From positions 1-15,060 of the forward strand of contig JANMTL010000210.1 of NCBI GenBank assembly GCA_031390425.1: a DNA stretch of 15,060 nucleotides. Direction: 5' to 3'. The stretch is from PBB1 sp031390425. Its GTDB lineage: Bacteria > Pseudomonadota > Gammaproteobacteria > Burkholderiales > Burkholderiaceae_C. The position numbers and the translations under genes are program-made. Shown in pieces: positions 1 through 7,937 of this stretch. The first letter of the stretch is position 1; the number at the start of each line of letters is the position of its first letter. Below the pieces are notes generated by a model. It did not search any database, was not told the DNA's origin, and worked only from the letters and a program-made list of their open reading frames with translations.

Positions 1-644
1 AGTGCCAGGCGAATGGTTTCCAGGTCGCGCATTTCGCCGACCAGGATCGCGTCCGGGTCTTCGCGCAGCGCCGAACGCAGCGCGTTGTTGAAGCTGAGGG
101 TGTGCGGGCCGACCTCGCGCTGATTGATCAAACATTTCTTCGATTCGTGCACGAACTCGATCGGGTCTTCGACCGTCAGCACGTGGCCGTACTCGTTTTC
201 GTTCAGGTGGTTGACCATCGCCGCCAGCGTGGTCGATTTGCCCGAGCCGGTCGGGCCGGTCACCAGCACCATGCCGCGCGGCTTCAGCGCCAGCTCGGCG
301 AAGATCTTCGGCGTGGCGAGTTGCTCCAGCGTCAGGATCTTCGACGGGATGGTGCGAAACACCGCACCGGCGCCGCGGTTGTGGTTGAACGCGTTGACCC
401 GAAAGCGCGCCAGGCCCTGGATCTCGAACGAGAAGTCGCACTCCAGAACCTCTTCGTACGACTTGCGCTGCGAGTCGTTCATGATGTCGTAGACCATCGA
501 ATGCACGTCTTTGTGCTCGAGCGGGTCCACGTTGATCCGGCGCACATCGCCGTTGACACGGATCATCGGCGGCAGGCCCGAAGACAAGTGCAGGTCGGAG
601 GCTTTGTTCTTGACCGAAAACGCCAGCAGTTGGGTGATGTCCAT
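1..644 (-). CDS. pilT: Type IV pilus retraction ATPase PilT (C-terminal part beyond window)
   Basis: Hexameric cytoplasmic ATPase that powers pilus retraction and twitching motility. The visible 214 residues start at an ATG read from 644 and run off the left edge with no stop; full PilT is about 345 residues, so roughly 60% is here. Seen in order: the N-terminal ASDLHL motif (residues 15-20), the Walker A loop GPTGSGKST (130-138), the Asp box VEDPIEF (158-164) and Walker B DAILVGEMRD (198-207). The His box would lie outside the window. The N-terminal domain begins MDITQLLAFS, typical of PilT rather than PilU or PilB. No strong Shine-Dalgarno precedes the ATG. It is divergent from the YggS-family gene, an arrangement known from other beta- and gammaproteobacteria. 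The identification is secure; only the missing end is unknown. Confidence 0.96.
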   Translation of the reverse strand, partial: MDITQLLAFSVKNKASDLHLSSGLPPMIRVNGDVRRINVDPLEHKDVHSMVYDIMNDSQRKSYEEVLECDFSFEIQGLARFRVNAFNHNRGAGAVFRTIPSKILTLEQLATPKIFAELALKPRGMVLVTGPTGSGKSTTLAAMVNHLNENEYGHVLTVEDPIEFVHESKKCLINQREVGPHTLSFNNALRSALREDPDAILVGEMRDLETIRLA

Positions 645-730
645 GGGGCTTGATTGAAGGCGGGTTCAACGGGGCCCTGGCGGCAGTGACGCAGCGAGGG
701 CGCGGTCAGAGGCAGATACTGCCAAAGATT

Positions 731-1417
731 ATGGCGACGATCATTCACAACATACAGGAAGTGCACCGGCGCATCGCGTCGGCTTGTGCAGCGGCCCATC
801 GACCGTTGCACAGCGTCACGTTGCTGGCCGTCGGCAAGACGTTCCCGGCCGACGCGGTGCGGGCCGCTTTCGATGCGGGCGAGCGCTGCTTCGGCGAGAA
901 CTACGTGCAAGAAGCCGTTGCCAAGATCATCGCGCTGACCGATCTGCGCGATCGGGTGAAATGGCACCTCATTGGCCCGTTACAAAGCAACAAGACGCGC
1001 GTCGTCGCCGAGACCTTCGACTGGGTGCACACGGTCGATCGGCTGAAGATCGCCGAGCGCCTCAGCGAGCAACGCCCGTCGCACCTGCCGCCGCTGCAAC
1101 TCTGCTTGCAAGTCAACATCAGCGGTGAATCCAGCAAGAGCGGGATGGCGGTCGATGCGGTGCAGGACGTCGCGCGCTCGGTGGCCGCGCTGCCCCGCGT
1201 GACCTTGCGCGGGCTGATGGCGATCCCCGAGCCTTCGGGCGACCTGGCCGCCCAGCGCGCGCCGCACGCCCGATTGCGCGAGTTGCTGCTCGACTTGCAG
1301 CGCGACGGGCTCGCAGTCGACACCTTGTCGATGGGCATGACCGCCGATCTCGAAGCCGCCATCGCCGAAGGCGCAACGATCGTGCGCGTCGGCACCGCGA
1401 TCTTCGGCGCCCGCTGA
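731..1417 (+). CDS. YggS/PLPBP-family pyridoxal phosphate homeostasis protein
   Basis: A 228-residue protein of the YggS/YlmE/PROSC family: a monomeric cytoplasmic single-domain protein that binds PLP, has no known catalytic activity and buffers vitamin B6 and amino-acid pools. The PLP lysine is K36 in LLAVGKTFP, the same position as in E. coli YggS; most relatives have VSK here, so G35 is a mild variant. Other family signatures are CFGENYVQEA, WHLIGPLQSNK, LQVNISGESSKSGM and the C-terminal phosphate-binding LSMGMTADLEAAI with RVGTAIFG. I chose ATG 731; the frame is open upstream to a TTG at 650, but those residues show no family similarity and run back to the pilT start. No clear ribosome binding site is visible. 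putA starts 33 bases downstream, so the two may be co-transcribed. proC, its usual neighbour, lies about 4.3 kb downstream. Confidence 0.95.
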   Translation: MATIIHNIQEVHRRIASACAAAHRPLHSVTLLAVGKTFPADAVRAAFDAGERCFGENYVQEAVAKIIALTDLRDRVKWHLIGPLQSNKTRVVAETFDWVHTVDRLKIAERLSEQRPSHLPPLQLCLQVNISGESSKSGMAVDAVQDVARSVAALPRVTLRGLMAIPEPSGDLAAQRAPHARLRELLLDLQRDGLAVDTLSMGMTADLEAAIAEGATIVRVGTAIFGAR

Positions 1418-1450
1418 GAAGCGCCTGCCGATCCGCCCGGGAAGCTCGCC

Positions 1451-4400
1451 ATGCCGACGCCGCCGATCGCTTTCCATCCCGCACCCGTCCAACGCGCCCG
1501 GCTGCCGCACCCGACGCGCCCGGAGCTCGGTGTGTTGGGCCGCCTCGCCCCGCCGGTTCAGGCCGCGCTCGACTGGCGTCGGGTGATCGCCCAGGCGCGC
1601 CCGTGGGTGCAGGCGGTGCGCGACCGGCCCGCGCCGTTCTGGGCGCTGGAGTCGCTGCTGCGCGAGTACCCGATCTCCAGCGCCGAAGGCTTGGCGCTGA
1701 TGCGGCTGGCCGAGGCGCTGCTGCGCGTGCCCGACACCGAAACCGCCATCGCGCTGACCGCCGATCAGCTCGGCCACGCCGAGTTCGACGGCAACCATGG
1801 CGGCCCGCACTCGATGCTGTCCGGGCTGTCGGCACAGACGATCGCGCTGTCGAAGAAGTTCTTGCCCGCAGGCGATGGCGAAGCCGGTCTGTTTCAGCGC
1901 GTGGGGGCGCAAACCGTGGTGGCCGCCGCCGTGCGCGCGATCCAGTTGCTGGGCCGCCAGTTCGTGCTGGGCCGCCACATCGGCGAGGCGATGGACGAGG
2001 CGCACGCTGCGCGCCGCGCCCTGGCGGCCGAGCAGCATTTGCCTGCTGACCGCTTGCGCTACAGCTACGACATGCTCGGCGAAGGCGCACGCACCGAGGC
2101 CGATGCGCGGCGCCACATGGCGTCGTACCTGAACGCGATCCAGCACATCGCGGCCGCTGGCGTGGCCGACCGCCCCGAGTCGGCGGACGGCATATCCATC
2201 AAGCTGAGCGCCTTGTTCTCGCGCTACGAAGACGCCCAGCGCGAGCGCGTCTTCGCTGAACTGCTGCCGCGCGTGTGGCAGTTGATCGAGCCGGCAGCAC
2301 GCGCCAACATCAACCTGACGATCGACGCCGAAGAAAGCGACCGGCTGGAGCTGTCGCTCGATGTGTTCGAGGCGCTGGCGGCGCGCATCGCGGCACAGTT
2401 CCCGCAGTGGACGGGTTTCGGGCTGGCGATCCAGGCGTATCAGACCCGCGCGCTCGACGTGGCGCATGAAGTCGCGCGTATCGCACGCGCCCACGGCCTG
2501 CGCTTCATGGTCCGATTGGTCAAGGGAGCCTACTGGGATGGCGAGATCAAGCGCGCCCAGGAGTTGGGGCTGGCGGGCTACCCGGTGTTCACCCACAAGC
2601 AGCACACCGACCTGTCGTACCTGGCCTGTGCGCAGGCGCTGATCGGTCACGCCGATGTGATCTACCCGCAGTTCGCCACCCACAACGCGGGCACGATTGC
2701 GGCGATCGCGCAGATGGGCCACCAACCAGGTGCGCGGTTCGAGATGCAACGCCTGCACGGCATGGGTGAAGGCATCTATCGCGAGGTCTCCCGGCAGGCC
2801 CCGGTCCCGGGCGGTCCGCCGACCACACCCCCCGCTCCCCCCGCTCAAGCGGGGGGCCTGCCCAGTTTGACGGGCGTTCGTGTGTATGCGCCGGTTGGCG
2901 AGCACCGCGATCTGCTGGCTTATCTGGTGCGTCGATTGCTGGAGAACGGCGCCAACTCGTCGTTCGTGAACCAGCTCGCCGACGACTCCATCGACGTCGA
3001 CAGCGTGCTCGCATCGCCGCTCGTCCCGGCGACCGAATGCGCACTGGCGACGCCGGTGTCGCTGTTCGGCTGGCGTGACGATGCGCCCGCACACGGTCGC
3101 CGCAACGCGATGGGCGTCGATTTGACCTGCCTGGCCGACCGCGCGCCACTGTTGCGCGCGATCGAGCTTGCCCAGGTCGACGCGATGCCCGAGGCGACCG
3201 CCGTCGAGGTGAACGCCGCGATGTTCCGACTGCACGCCACCCACGCCGCCTGGTGCGCCACGCCGCTGGCCGAGCGCGCCGCAGTGCTGCGCCGCGCCGC
3301 CGATGCGCTCGAAGCGCGGCTGCCCGAGTTCTGCGGCCTGCTCGTCAAGGAAGCGCAAAAGACACTGGCCGACGGCGTGGCCGAGGTGCGCGAGGCGGTC
3401 GACTTCCTGCGCTACTACGCCGACCAGGCCGAAAGCAGTTTGCGCACACAAACGCTGCCGGGTGTGACCGGCGAACTCAACGAGCTGCGGCTGCGCGGCC
3501 GCGGTGTCTTCGTCTGCATCAGCCCGTGGAATTTCCCGCTGGCGATCTTCACCGGCCAGGTCGCCGCCGCGCTGGTCGCCGGCAACACCGTGGCCGCCAA
3601 GCCCGCCGAGCAGACGCCTTCGGTCGCGCAGCGGATGGTCTCGCTGCTGCACGGAGTCGGCGTGCCCGTGGACGCGTTGACGCTGCTGCACGGCCCGGGT
3701 GAAACGGTGGGCGCCGCACTGGTCGCCGATGCGCGGACCGCTGGCGTCTGCTTCACCGGCTCGACGGCGGTGGCCCGCGTCATCAACCGCGCCTTGGCGG
3801 CGAAAGACGGGCCGATCGTGCCGCTGATCGCCGAGACCGGCGGCATCAACGCGATGGTCGTCGACAGCACCGCGCTGCCTGAGCAGGTGGTCGATGCGGT
3901 GGTGCAAAGCGCCTTCCGCAGCGCCGGTCAGCGGTGTTCGGCGTTGCGCCTGCTGTGCGTGCATGACCGCGTGGCCGACGACGTGATCGAGATGATTCGC
4001 GGCGCACTGCGCGAACTGACCGTCGGCGACCCGGCGCGGCTGGACACCGATGTCGGGCCGGTGATCGACGACGAGGCGTTCGACACGATCCAGCGCCACA
4101 TCGCCCGGCTGCGCGCCGAGGCATTGCTGATCGGTGAAACACCGCTCGCTGCCTCGCCGGTACCGCGCCTCGTCGCACCGATCGTCTTCGAGCTGCCGCG
4201 TATCGCCGACGTGAAGCAGGAAATTTTCGGCCCGGTGCTGCACGTGGTGCGCTGGGGCGGCGAGGTCGCGGCGGTCATCGCGCAGATCAACGCGCTGGGT
4301 TATGGCCTGACGCTCGGCCTGCAAACCCGCATCGACAGCCGCGCGCTGCGCGCCGCCGATGCCGCGCGCGTCGGCAATGTCTACATCAACCGCAACATGA

Positions 4401-4585
4401 TCGGCGCGGTGGTCGGCGTGCAGCCGTTCGGCGGCGAGGGGCTGAGCGGCACCGGCCCCAAAGCCGGTGGGCCGCACTATCTGCTGCGTTTGTGCTCGGA
4501 GCAGACGGTCACGATCAACACCACGGCCGCCGGCGGCAATGTCGATCTGCTGGCGCCGCGTGAGGTGTCGCACGGCTTGCCCTGA
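1451..4585 (+). CDS. putA: Bifunctional proline dehydrogenase / L-glutamate gamma-semialdehyde dehydrogenase PutA
   Basis: Oxidises proline to P5C with FAD, then P5C to glutamate with NAD+, passing electrons to the membrane quinone pool. Length is 1044 residues, in the range of short PutA proteins. The proline dehydrogenase barrel shows SIKLSALFSRYE, the VKGAYWDGEIKRAQ block (K358), FTHKQHTDLSYLACA, PQFATHNAGT and the substrate-binding arginine pair R494-R495 in YLVRRLLENGANSSFV. The aldehyde dehydrogenase half shows SPWNFPLAIFTGQ, FTGSTAVA, ETGGINAM, catalytic C829 in SAGQRCSALR, EIFGPVL and PFGGEGLSGTG. It begins directly with the alpha-domain region and lacks the ribbon-helix-helix DNA-binding domain of enterobacterial PutA, so autorepression is not expected. 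Residues about 449-476 form a Pro/Gly/Ala-rich insert encoded by a palindromic GC-rich element. ATG 1451 has GGGAAG six bases upstream (1439-1444). Confidence 0.97.
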   Translation: MPTPPIAFHPAPVQRARLPHPTRPELGVLGRLAPPVQAALDWRRVIAQARPWVQAVRDRPAPFWALESLLREYPISSAEGLALMRLAEALLRVPDTETAIALTADQLGHAEFDGNHGGPHSMLSGLSAQTIALSKKFLPAGDGEAGLFQRVGAQTVVAAAVRAIQLLGRQFVLGRHIGEAMDEAHAARRALAAEQHLPADRLRYSYDMLGEGARTEADARRHMASYLNAIQHIAAAGVADRPESADGISIKLSALFSRYEDAQRERVFAELLPRVWQLIEPAARANINLTIDAEESDRLELSLDVFEALAARIAAQFPQWTGFGLAIQAYQTRALDVAHEVARIARAHGLRFMVRLVKGAYWDGEIKRAQELGLAGYPVFTHKQHTDLSYLACAQALIGHADVIYPQFATHNAGTIAAIAQMGHQPGARFEMQRLHGMGEGIYREVSRQAPVPGGPPTTPPAPPAQAGGLPSLTGVRVYAPVGEHRDLLAYLVRRLLENGANSSFVNQLADDSIDVDSVLASPLVPATECALATPVSLFGWRDDAPAHGRRNAMGVDLTCLADRAPLLRAIELAQVDAMPEATAVEVNAAMFRLHATHAAWCATPLAERAAVLRRAADALEARLPEFCGLLVKEAQKTLADGVAEVREAVDFLRYYADQAESSLRTQTLPGVTGELNELRLRGRGVFVCISPWNFPLAIFTGQVAAALVAGNTVAAKPAEQTPSVAQRMVSLLHGVGVPVDALTLLHGPGETVGAALVADARTAGVCFTGSTAVARVINRALAAKDGPIVPLIAETGGINAMVVDSTALPEQVVDAVVQSAFRSAGQRCSALRLLCVHDRVADDVIEMIRGALRELTVGDPARLDTDVGPVIDDEAFDTIQRHIARLRAEALLIGETPLAASPVPRLVAPIVFELPRIADVKQEIFGPVLHVVRWGGEVAAVIAQINALGYGLTLGLQTRIDSRALRAADAARVGNVYINRNMIGAVVGVQPFGGEGLSGTGPKAGGPHYLLRLCSEQTVTINTTAAGGNVDLLAPREVSHGLP
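2793..2862. repeat. GC-rich palindromic element inside putA
   Basis: Outer arms GGCAGGCCCC (2793-2802) and GGGGCCTGCC (2853-2862) are perfect reverse complements. Inside lies CCCCCCGCTCAAGCGGGGGG (2837-2856), with 9-base arms around CA. The left arm CCCCCCGCT is also duplicated in tandem at 2828-2836. The element is read through in frame and encodes a Pro/Gly/Ala-rich linker. The architecture resembles a small palindromic repeat unit that landed in a tolerant loop; that origin is inference. I see no second copy in the window. Confidence 0.6.
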
Positions 4586-4587
4586 CT

Positions 4588-4608
4588 CGCCCAATCGGTC
4601 GATTGGCG
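4588..4608 (+). terminator. Possible hairpin terminator after putA
   Basis: An inverted repeat begins two bases after the putA stop: CGCC plus AATCG on the left pairs with CGATT plus GGCG on the right, with one bulged C and a very short loop. No U-tract follows directly; a run of five Ts comes only about 25 bases later (4633-4637). It could be a weak or imperfect terminator, or simply a hairpin that attenuates readthrough into the lipoprotein gene. Confidence 0.3.
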
Positions 4609-4674
4609 GGTGCTGTTGATCCGGTTACAGTTCTTTTTGGTTGTCCGTTTCCAACGTCTCACCCGGGGAAAATT

Positions 4675-5667
4675 ATGCAAAGTTCACCTCACCCTACCGC
4701 GACCGTCATCCGCCTGGCCGTCCAGGGCCTGAGCTTCGGCGCCGTCCTCCTCGCCTTCGGTGGTTGTGTGTCCACCGCACCGGTCATCGGTGGTGGCGAG
4801 AAGGGCCCGGTCACCGGGTCGGCCGGCGGCGCCACCACCGCCAACGCCAACAGCAGCCTCGAACGCTGTGACGCGTCGCTCGGCACGCTGGGCGTGGTCG
4901 AAGACCAGGCCGCATCGTGGTACCAGGAGCTGCGCAACTACAAGCTCGGCTCCACCGTGCCGGTCATCCGGATGATGATCCAGCAGTCCAACTGCTTTGT
5001 CATCGTCGAGCGCGGCAACGCGATGCAGAACATCAACACCGAACGCGCGTTGCAACAAAGCGGCGAGATGCGCGGTGGCAGCAATTTCGGCAAGGGACAA
5101 ATGGTCGCGGCCGATTACACGATGAGCCCGAGCATCCAGTTCAGCCAGAACACCGGCGGTCTCGGCGGTGCGCTGGGCGGCTTCAGCGGCGCCTTGGGCG
5201 TGGCGGGCACGATCGCGGGCGGCATGAAAACCAACGAAGCCGCGACCACGCTGATCATGATCGACAACCGCTCCGGCGTGCAGTTGGCGGCCGCCGAGGG
5301 CAGCGCCAAGAACATGGACTTCAACGTGATGGGCGGGCTGTTTGGCAGCAGCCTGGGCGGCAGCGCGGGCGGCTACTCCAACTCCCCAGAAGGCAAGATC
5401 ATCATTGCGGCGTTTGCCGACTCGTACAACCAGCTCGTGCGTGCGGTGCGTAACTACAAGGCGCAAACCGTCAAGGGCGGCCTGGGCACCGGCGGCGCGC
5501 TCGGTGTTTCGGGCGGCTCGACAGCCGCTTCCAGGACGGGCGATGCAGCCGCAACCAAGGCAACAACGGTCAAACCCGCCGCAGCGGCAGCGACCCCCGC
5601 CAAACCGGCTGCCGCCAAGAAGCCAGCGACGAAACCTGCGACCACCCCGCCGACCAAGGCGCCATGA
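4675..5667 (+). CDS. CsgG/HfaB-like outer-membrane lipoprotein
   Basis: A 330-residue predicted lipoprotein. The N-terminal segment has a hydrophobic stretch (about residues 14-28) ending at C31 in LLAFGGC, a lipobox with an unusual Phe at -3. The middle resembles the CsgG fold: a start like LGTLGVVED, then CFVIVERGNAMQNINTER (compare the VERxxLQNLLNER region of CsgG), GQMVAADYTMSPSI, TTLIMIDNRSGVQLAAAEG and a helix-like GKIIIAAFADSYNQLVRAVRNY. In E. coli, CsgG is the nonameric curlin export pore. Here two Gly-rich stretches (about residues 158-185 and 220-240) sit where CsgG has its membrane hairpins. The last ~45 residues are an Ala/Pro/Lys/Thr-rich tail. Start ATG 4675 has GGGGA five bases upstream; the frame is open back to 4603, but that part shows no signal sequence. 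No csgA, csgB, csgE or csgF gene is nearby, so the cargo and role are unknown. Confidence 0.8.
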   Translation: MQSSPHPTATVIRLAVQGLSFGAVLLAFGGCVSTAPVIGGGEKGPVTGSAGGATTANANSSLERCDASLGTLGVVEDQAASWYQELRNYKLGSTVPVIRMMIQQSNCFVIVERGNAMQNINTERALQQSGEMRGGSNFGKGQMVAADYTMSPSIQFSQNTGGLGGALGGFSGALGVAGTIAGGMKTNEAATTLIMIDNRSGVQLAAAEGSAKNMDFNVMGGLFGSSLGGSAGGYSNSPEGKIIIAAFADSYNQLVRAVRNYKAQTVKGGLGTGGALGVSGGSTAASRTGDAAATKATTVKPAAAAATPAKPAAAKKPATKPATTPPTKAP

Positions 5668-5683
5668 TGGCCGCGGGCGGCGC

Positions 5684-6499
5684 ATGACCCTGTCGTCGAT
5701 CGCCTTCATCGGCGGCGGCAACATGGCCGGCGCGCTGATCGGCGGGTTGCTGCGCAGCGGGTGGGCAGCGGCGTCGATTCGCGTCGTTGAACCGGCCGCA
5801 GCGCAGCGCGCGATGCTGGAATCGCGCTTCGGCGTGAGCACCTTTGCGGCAGCCGATGCGAACCTCACTGGCGCTGGCTGCGTCGTGTGGGCAGTGAAGC
5901 CGCAACTTTTCAAGGCCGCAGCCGCCCCTTGCGCGGCGCATGTCGCCAGTGCGCTGCAACTGAGCGTGATGGCGGGCATCCGCAGCGATGCCATCGCCCG
6001 CGCGACCGGCAGTCAACGCGTGGTGCGCGCGATGCCCAACACCCCGGCGCTGATCGGTGCAGGCATCTCGGGGCTGTACGCCCGGGCGGCGGTGTCGGCC
6101 GACGAGCGCACGCTCATCGAGCGGCTGCTCGCGCCCACCGGGCAGACGCTGTGGGTCGAGCATGAAGAACAGCTCGACGCGGTGACCGCGCTGTCGGGGT
6201 CCGGCCCGGCTTATGTGTTCTACGTGCTCGAAGCGCTGATCGAGGCGGGCACCTCGATGGGCCTGAGCGCCGCCCAGTCCAGACAACTCGCGCTGGCGAC
6301 GTTTTCCGGGGCGACCTCGCTGGCACGCGACACGGACGACGCGCCCGCCGTGCTGCGCGAGCGCGTCACCTCCAAGGGCGGCACCACGCACGCCGCGATC
6401 GGCTCGCTCGACGCCGACGGCGTCAAAGCGGCTTTCGTCCGTGCGCTGAAAGCCGCGCAGCAGCGAGCCCGCGAACTGGGCGACGAATTCGGCCGCTGA
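5684..6499 (+). CDS. proC: Pyrroline-5-carboxylate reductase ProC
   Basis: Reduces L-pyrroline-5-carboxylate to L-proline with NAD(P)H, the last step of proline biosynthesis, in the cytoplasm. At 271 residues it matches the usual ~270. Family features visible: the N-terminal Rossmann motif IAFIGGGNMAGAL (G10, G12, G16), VWAVKPQ, RAMPNTPALIGAGISGLYA, the dimerisation-domain signature LSGSGPAYVFYVLEALIEAG and VTSKGGTTHAAI near the C-terminus. ATG 5684 lies 16 bases after the lipoprotein stop with GGGCGG just upstream. The frame is open back to 5342, but that stretch is a shadow of the lipoprotein gene. ProC and PutA act in opposite directions on the same intermediate, so being on one strand within about 1.1 kb is notable. 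Confidence 0.97.
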   Translation: MTLSSIAFIGGGNMAGALIGGLLRSGWAAASIRVVEPAAAQRAMLESRFGVSTFAAADANLTGAGCVVWAVKPQLFKAAAAPCAAHVASALQLSVMAGIRSDAIARATGSQRVVRAMPNTPALIGAGISGLYARAAVSADERTLIERLLAPTGQTLWVEHEEQLDAVTALSGSGPAYVFYVLEALIEAGTSMGLSAAQSRQLALATFSGATSLARDTDDAPAVLRERVTSKGGTTHAAIGSLDADGVKAAFVRALKAAQQRARELGDEFGR

Positions 6500-6581
6500 A
6501 TCGAGTCGCCGCTCATCGCGTGGGGTGACTGGCTTGCAGCGCACGACAGGCCTACAGTCAAAGCTCACTTCGGAGTTCCGA

Positions 6582-7856
6582 ATGAGCGATCTGTTGTCCT
6601 ACATCAATCCGACCGCCACCAGCCCGTGGCACACCTACCTGGCGCAGGTCGATCGGGTGGTCCCGTACCTGGGGCCGCTGGCCCGCTGGGCCGAGACGCT
6701 CAAGCGCCCGAAGCGCGCGCTGATCGTCGACGTGCCGATCGAAATGGACGACGGCACGGTGCGGCACTTCGAGGGTTTTCGGGTGCAGCACAACCTGTCG
6801 CGCGGGCCGGGCAAGGGCGGCGTGCGATTCCACCCCGACGTGACGCTGGAAGAAGTGATGGCGCTCGCCGCCTGGATGACCGTCAAGTGCGCCGGTGTCG
6901 GCCTGCCGTTCGGTGGCGCCAAGGGCGGCGTGCGCGTCGATCCGAAGCACCTTTCGCACAAAGAGCTGGAGCGCATGACGCGCCGCTACACCAGCGAGAT
7001 CGGCATCATCATCGGCCCGCAGCGCGACATCCCGGCGCCCGACGTCAACACCAACGGCCAGATCATGGCGTGGATGATGGACACCTATTCGGTGAACACC
7101 GGCGCCACCGCCACCGGCGTGGTCACCGGCAAGCCGATCCACCTGGGCGGCTCGCTGGGCCGCGTCAAGGCGACTGGGCGGGGCGTCTTCGTCACCGGCC
7201 GTGAAGCGGCGCGACGCATCGAGTTGAACCTCGATGGCGCACGCGTCGCGGTGCAAGGCATGGGCAATGTCGGCAGCGCGGCCGCCGAGCTGTTCGTGCA
7301 GGCCGGTGCCAAGCTGGTGGCGGTGCAAGACCACACCGGCACCCTCGTCAACCCGAAAGGCTTCGACATCGCCGACGCGATCGCCGTGCTCAAGCGCGAC
7401 GGCGGCATCGGCAACTACGCGGACGCCGGGCGCATCGACAACGAGGACTTCTGGGACGTCGATTGCGACATCCTGATCCCGGCCGCGCTCGAAGGCCAGA
7501 TCACGCCCGCACGCGCGCAGCGCCTCAAGGCGCGTCTGGTGCTCGAAGGCGCCAACGGCCCGACGCTGCCCGAGGCCGACGACGTGATGAACGATCGCGG
7601 CATCCTGGTCGTGCCCGACGTGATCTGCAACGCGGGCGGCGTGACGGTCAGCTACTTCGAGTGGGTGCAGGACTTCAGCAGCTTCTTCTGGAGCGAAGAC
7701 GAGATCAACGTGCGGCTCGACAAGATCATGGTCGATGCGCTCAAGCACATCTGGGACACCGCCGACCGCCACCAGATCACGCTGCGCACCGCCACCTTCG
7801 CGGTCGCCTGCGAGCGCATCCTCATCGCGCGCGAGGAGCGCGGGCTGTATCCGTGA
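6582..7856 (+). CDS. gdhA: Glutamate dehydrogenase, RocG/GudB type (Glu/Leu/Phe/Val dehydrogenase family)
   Basis: Interconverts glutamate and 2-oxoglutarate plus ammonia. The length of 424 residues equals Bacillus RocG, and the motifs are of that type rather than E. coli GdhA type. Seen: RGPGKGGVRFHP, catalytic lysine K114 in PFGGAKGGVRVDP, IGPQRDIPAPDVNTN with catalytic D154, the dinucleotide fold VQGMGNVGSAA (GxGxxG at 226-231), LVLEGANGPTLPEAD and PDVICNAGGVTVSYFEWVQ. Enzymes of this type are often NAD-linked and catabolic, which suits a position downstream of putA; the cofactor cannot be read with certainty here. ATG 6582 has GGAG (6572-6575) six bases upstream; the in-frame extension to 6525 shows no family similarity. 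The gene lies 82 bases after proC and converges on ubiA. Confidence 0.96.
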   Translation: MSDLLSYINPTATSPWHTYLAQVDRVVPYLGPLARWAETLKRPKRALIVDVPIEMDDGTVRHFEGFRVQHNLSRGPGKGGVRFHPDVTLEEVMALAAWMTVKCAGVGLPFGGAKGGVRVDPKHLSHKELERMTRRYTSEIGIIIGPQRDIPAPDVNTNGQIMAWMMDTYSVNTGATATGVVTGKPIHLGGSLGRVKATGRGVFVTGREAARRIELNLDGARVAVQGMGNVGSAAAELFVQAGAKLVAVQDHTGTLVNPKGFDIADAIAVLKRDGGIGNYADAGRIDNEDFWDVDCDILIPAALEGQITPARAQRLKARLVLEGANGPTLPEADDVMNDRGILVVPDVICNAGGVTVSYFEWVQDFSSFFWSEDEINVRLDKIMVDALKHIWDTADRHQITLRTATFAVACERILIAREERGLYP

Positions 7857-7887
7857 AATTCAGCTCGCCGAAAACGGATCTAGCACA

Positions 7888-7904
7888 CTGACCACTGCGG
7901 TCAG
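7888..7904. terminator. Possible bidirectional terminator hairpin between gdhA and ubiA
   Basis: CTGACC and GGTCAG form a perfect 6-base stem around a 5-base loop, in the 81-base gap between two convergent genes. No U-tract follows on the plus strand. On the minus strand a TTTT run comes about 14 bases past the stem. Position and symmetry suggest a shared terminator, but the stem is short. Confidence 0.4.
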
Positions 7905-7937
7905 CACCATCGTGGACGCGCCTCGTGGTTTCTGGTT

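Noticed and set aside
650..730. Upstream extension of the YggS-family gene
   Set aside because: The added residues show no family similarity and fill the whole gap up to the pilT start. ATG 731 places the PLP lysine at position 36 as in E. coli.
980..4594. A 1204-residue open frame on the minus strand opposite the YggS-family gene and putA
   Set aside because: It mirrors strongly supported genes on the plus strand. The product is His/Arg/Gln-rich without any domain, as expected for the antisense frame of high-GC genes.
4612..4674. Promoter for the CsgG-like lipoprotein gene
   Set aside because: The stretch is locally AT-richer and contains TTGATC and TTACAG, but no acceptable -10 hexamer lies at proper spacing.
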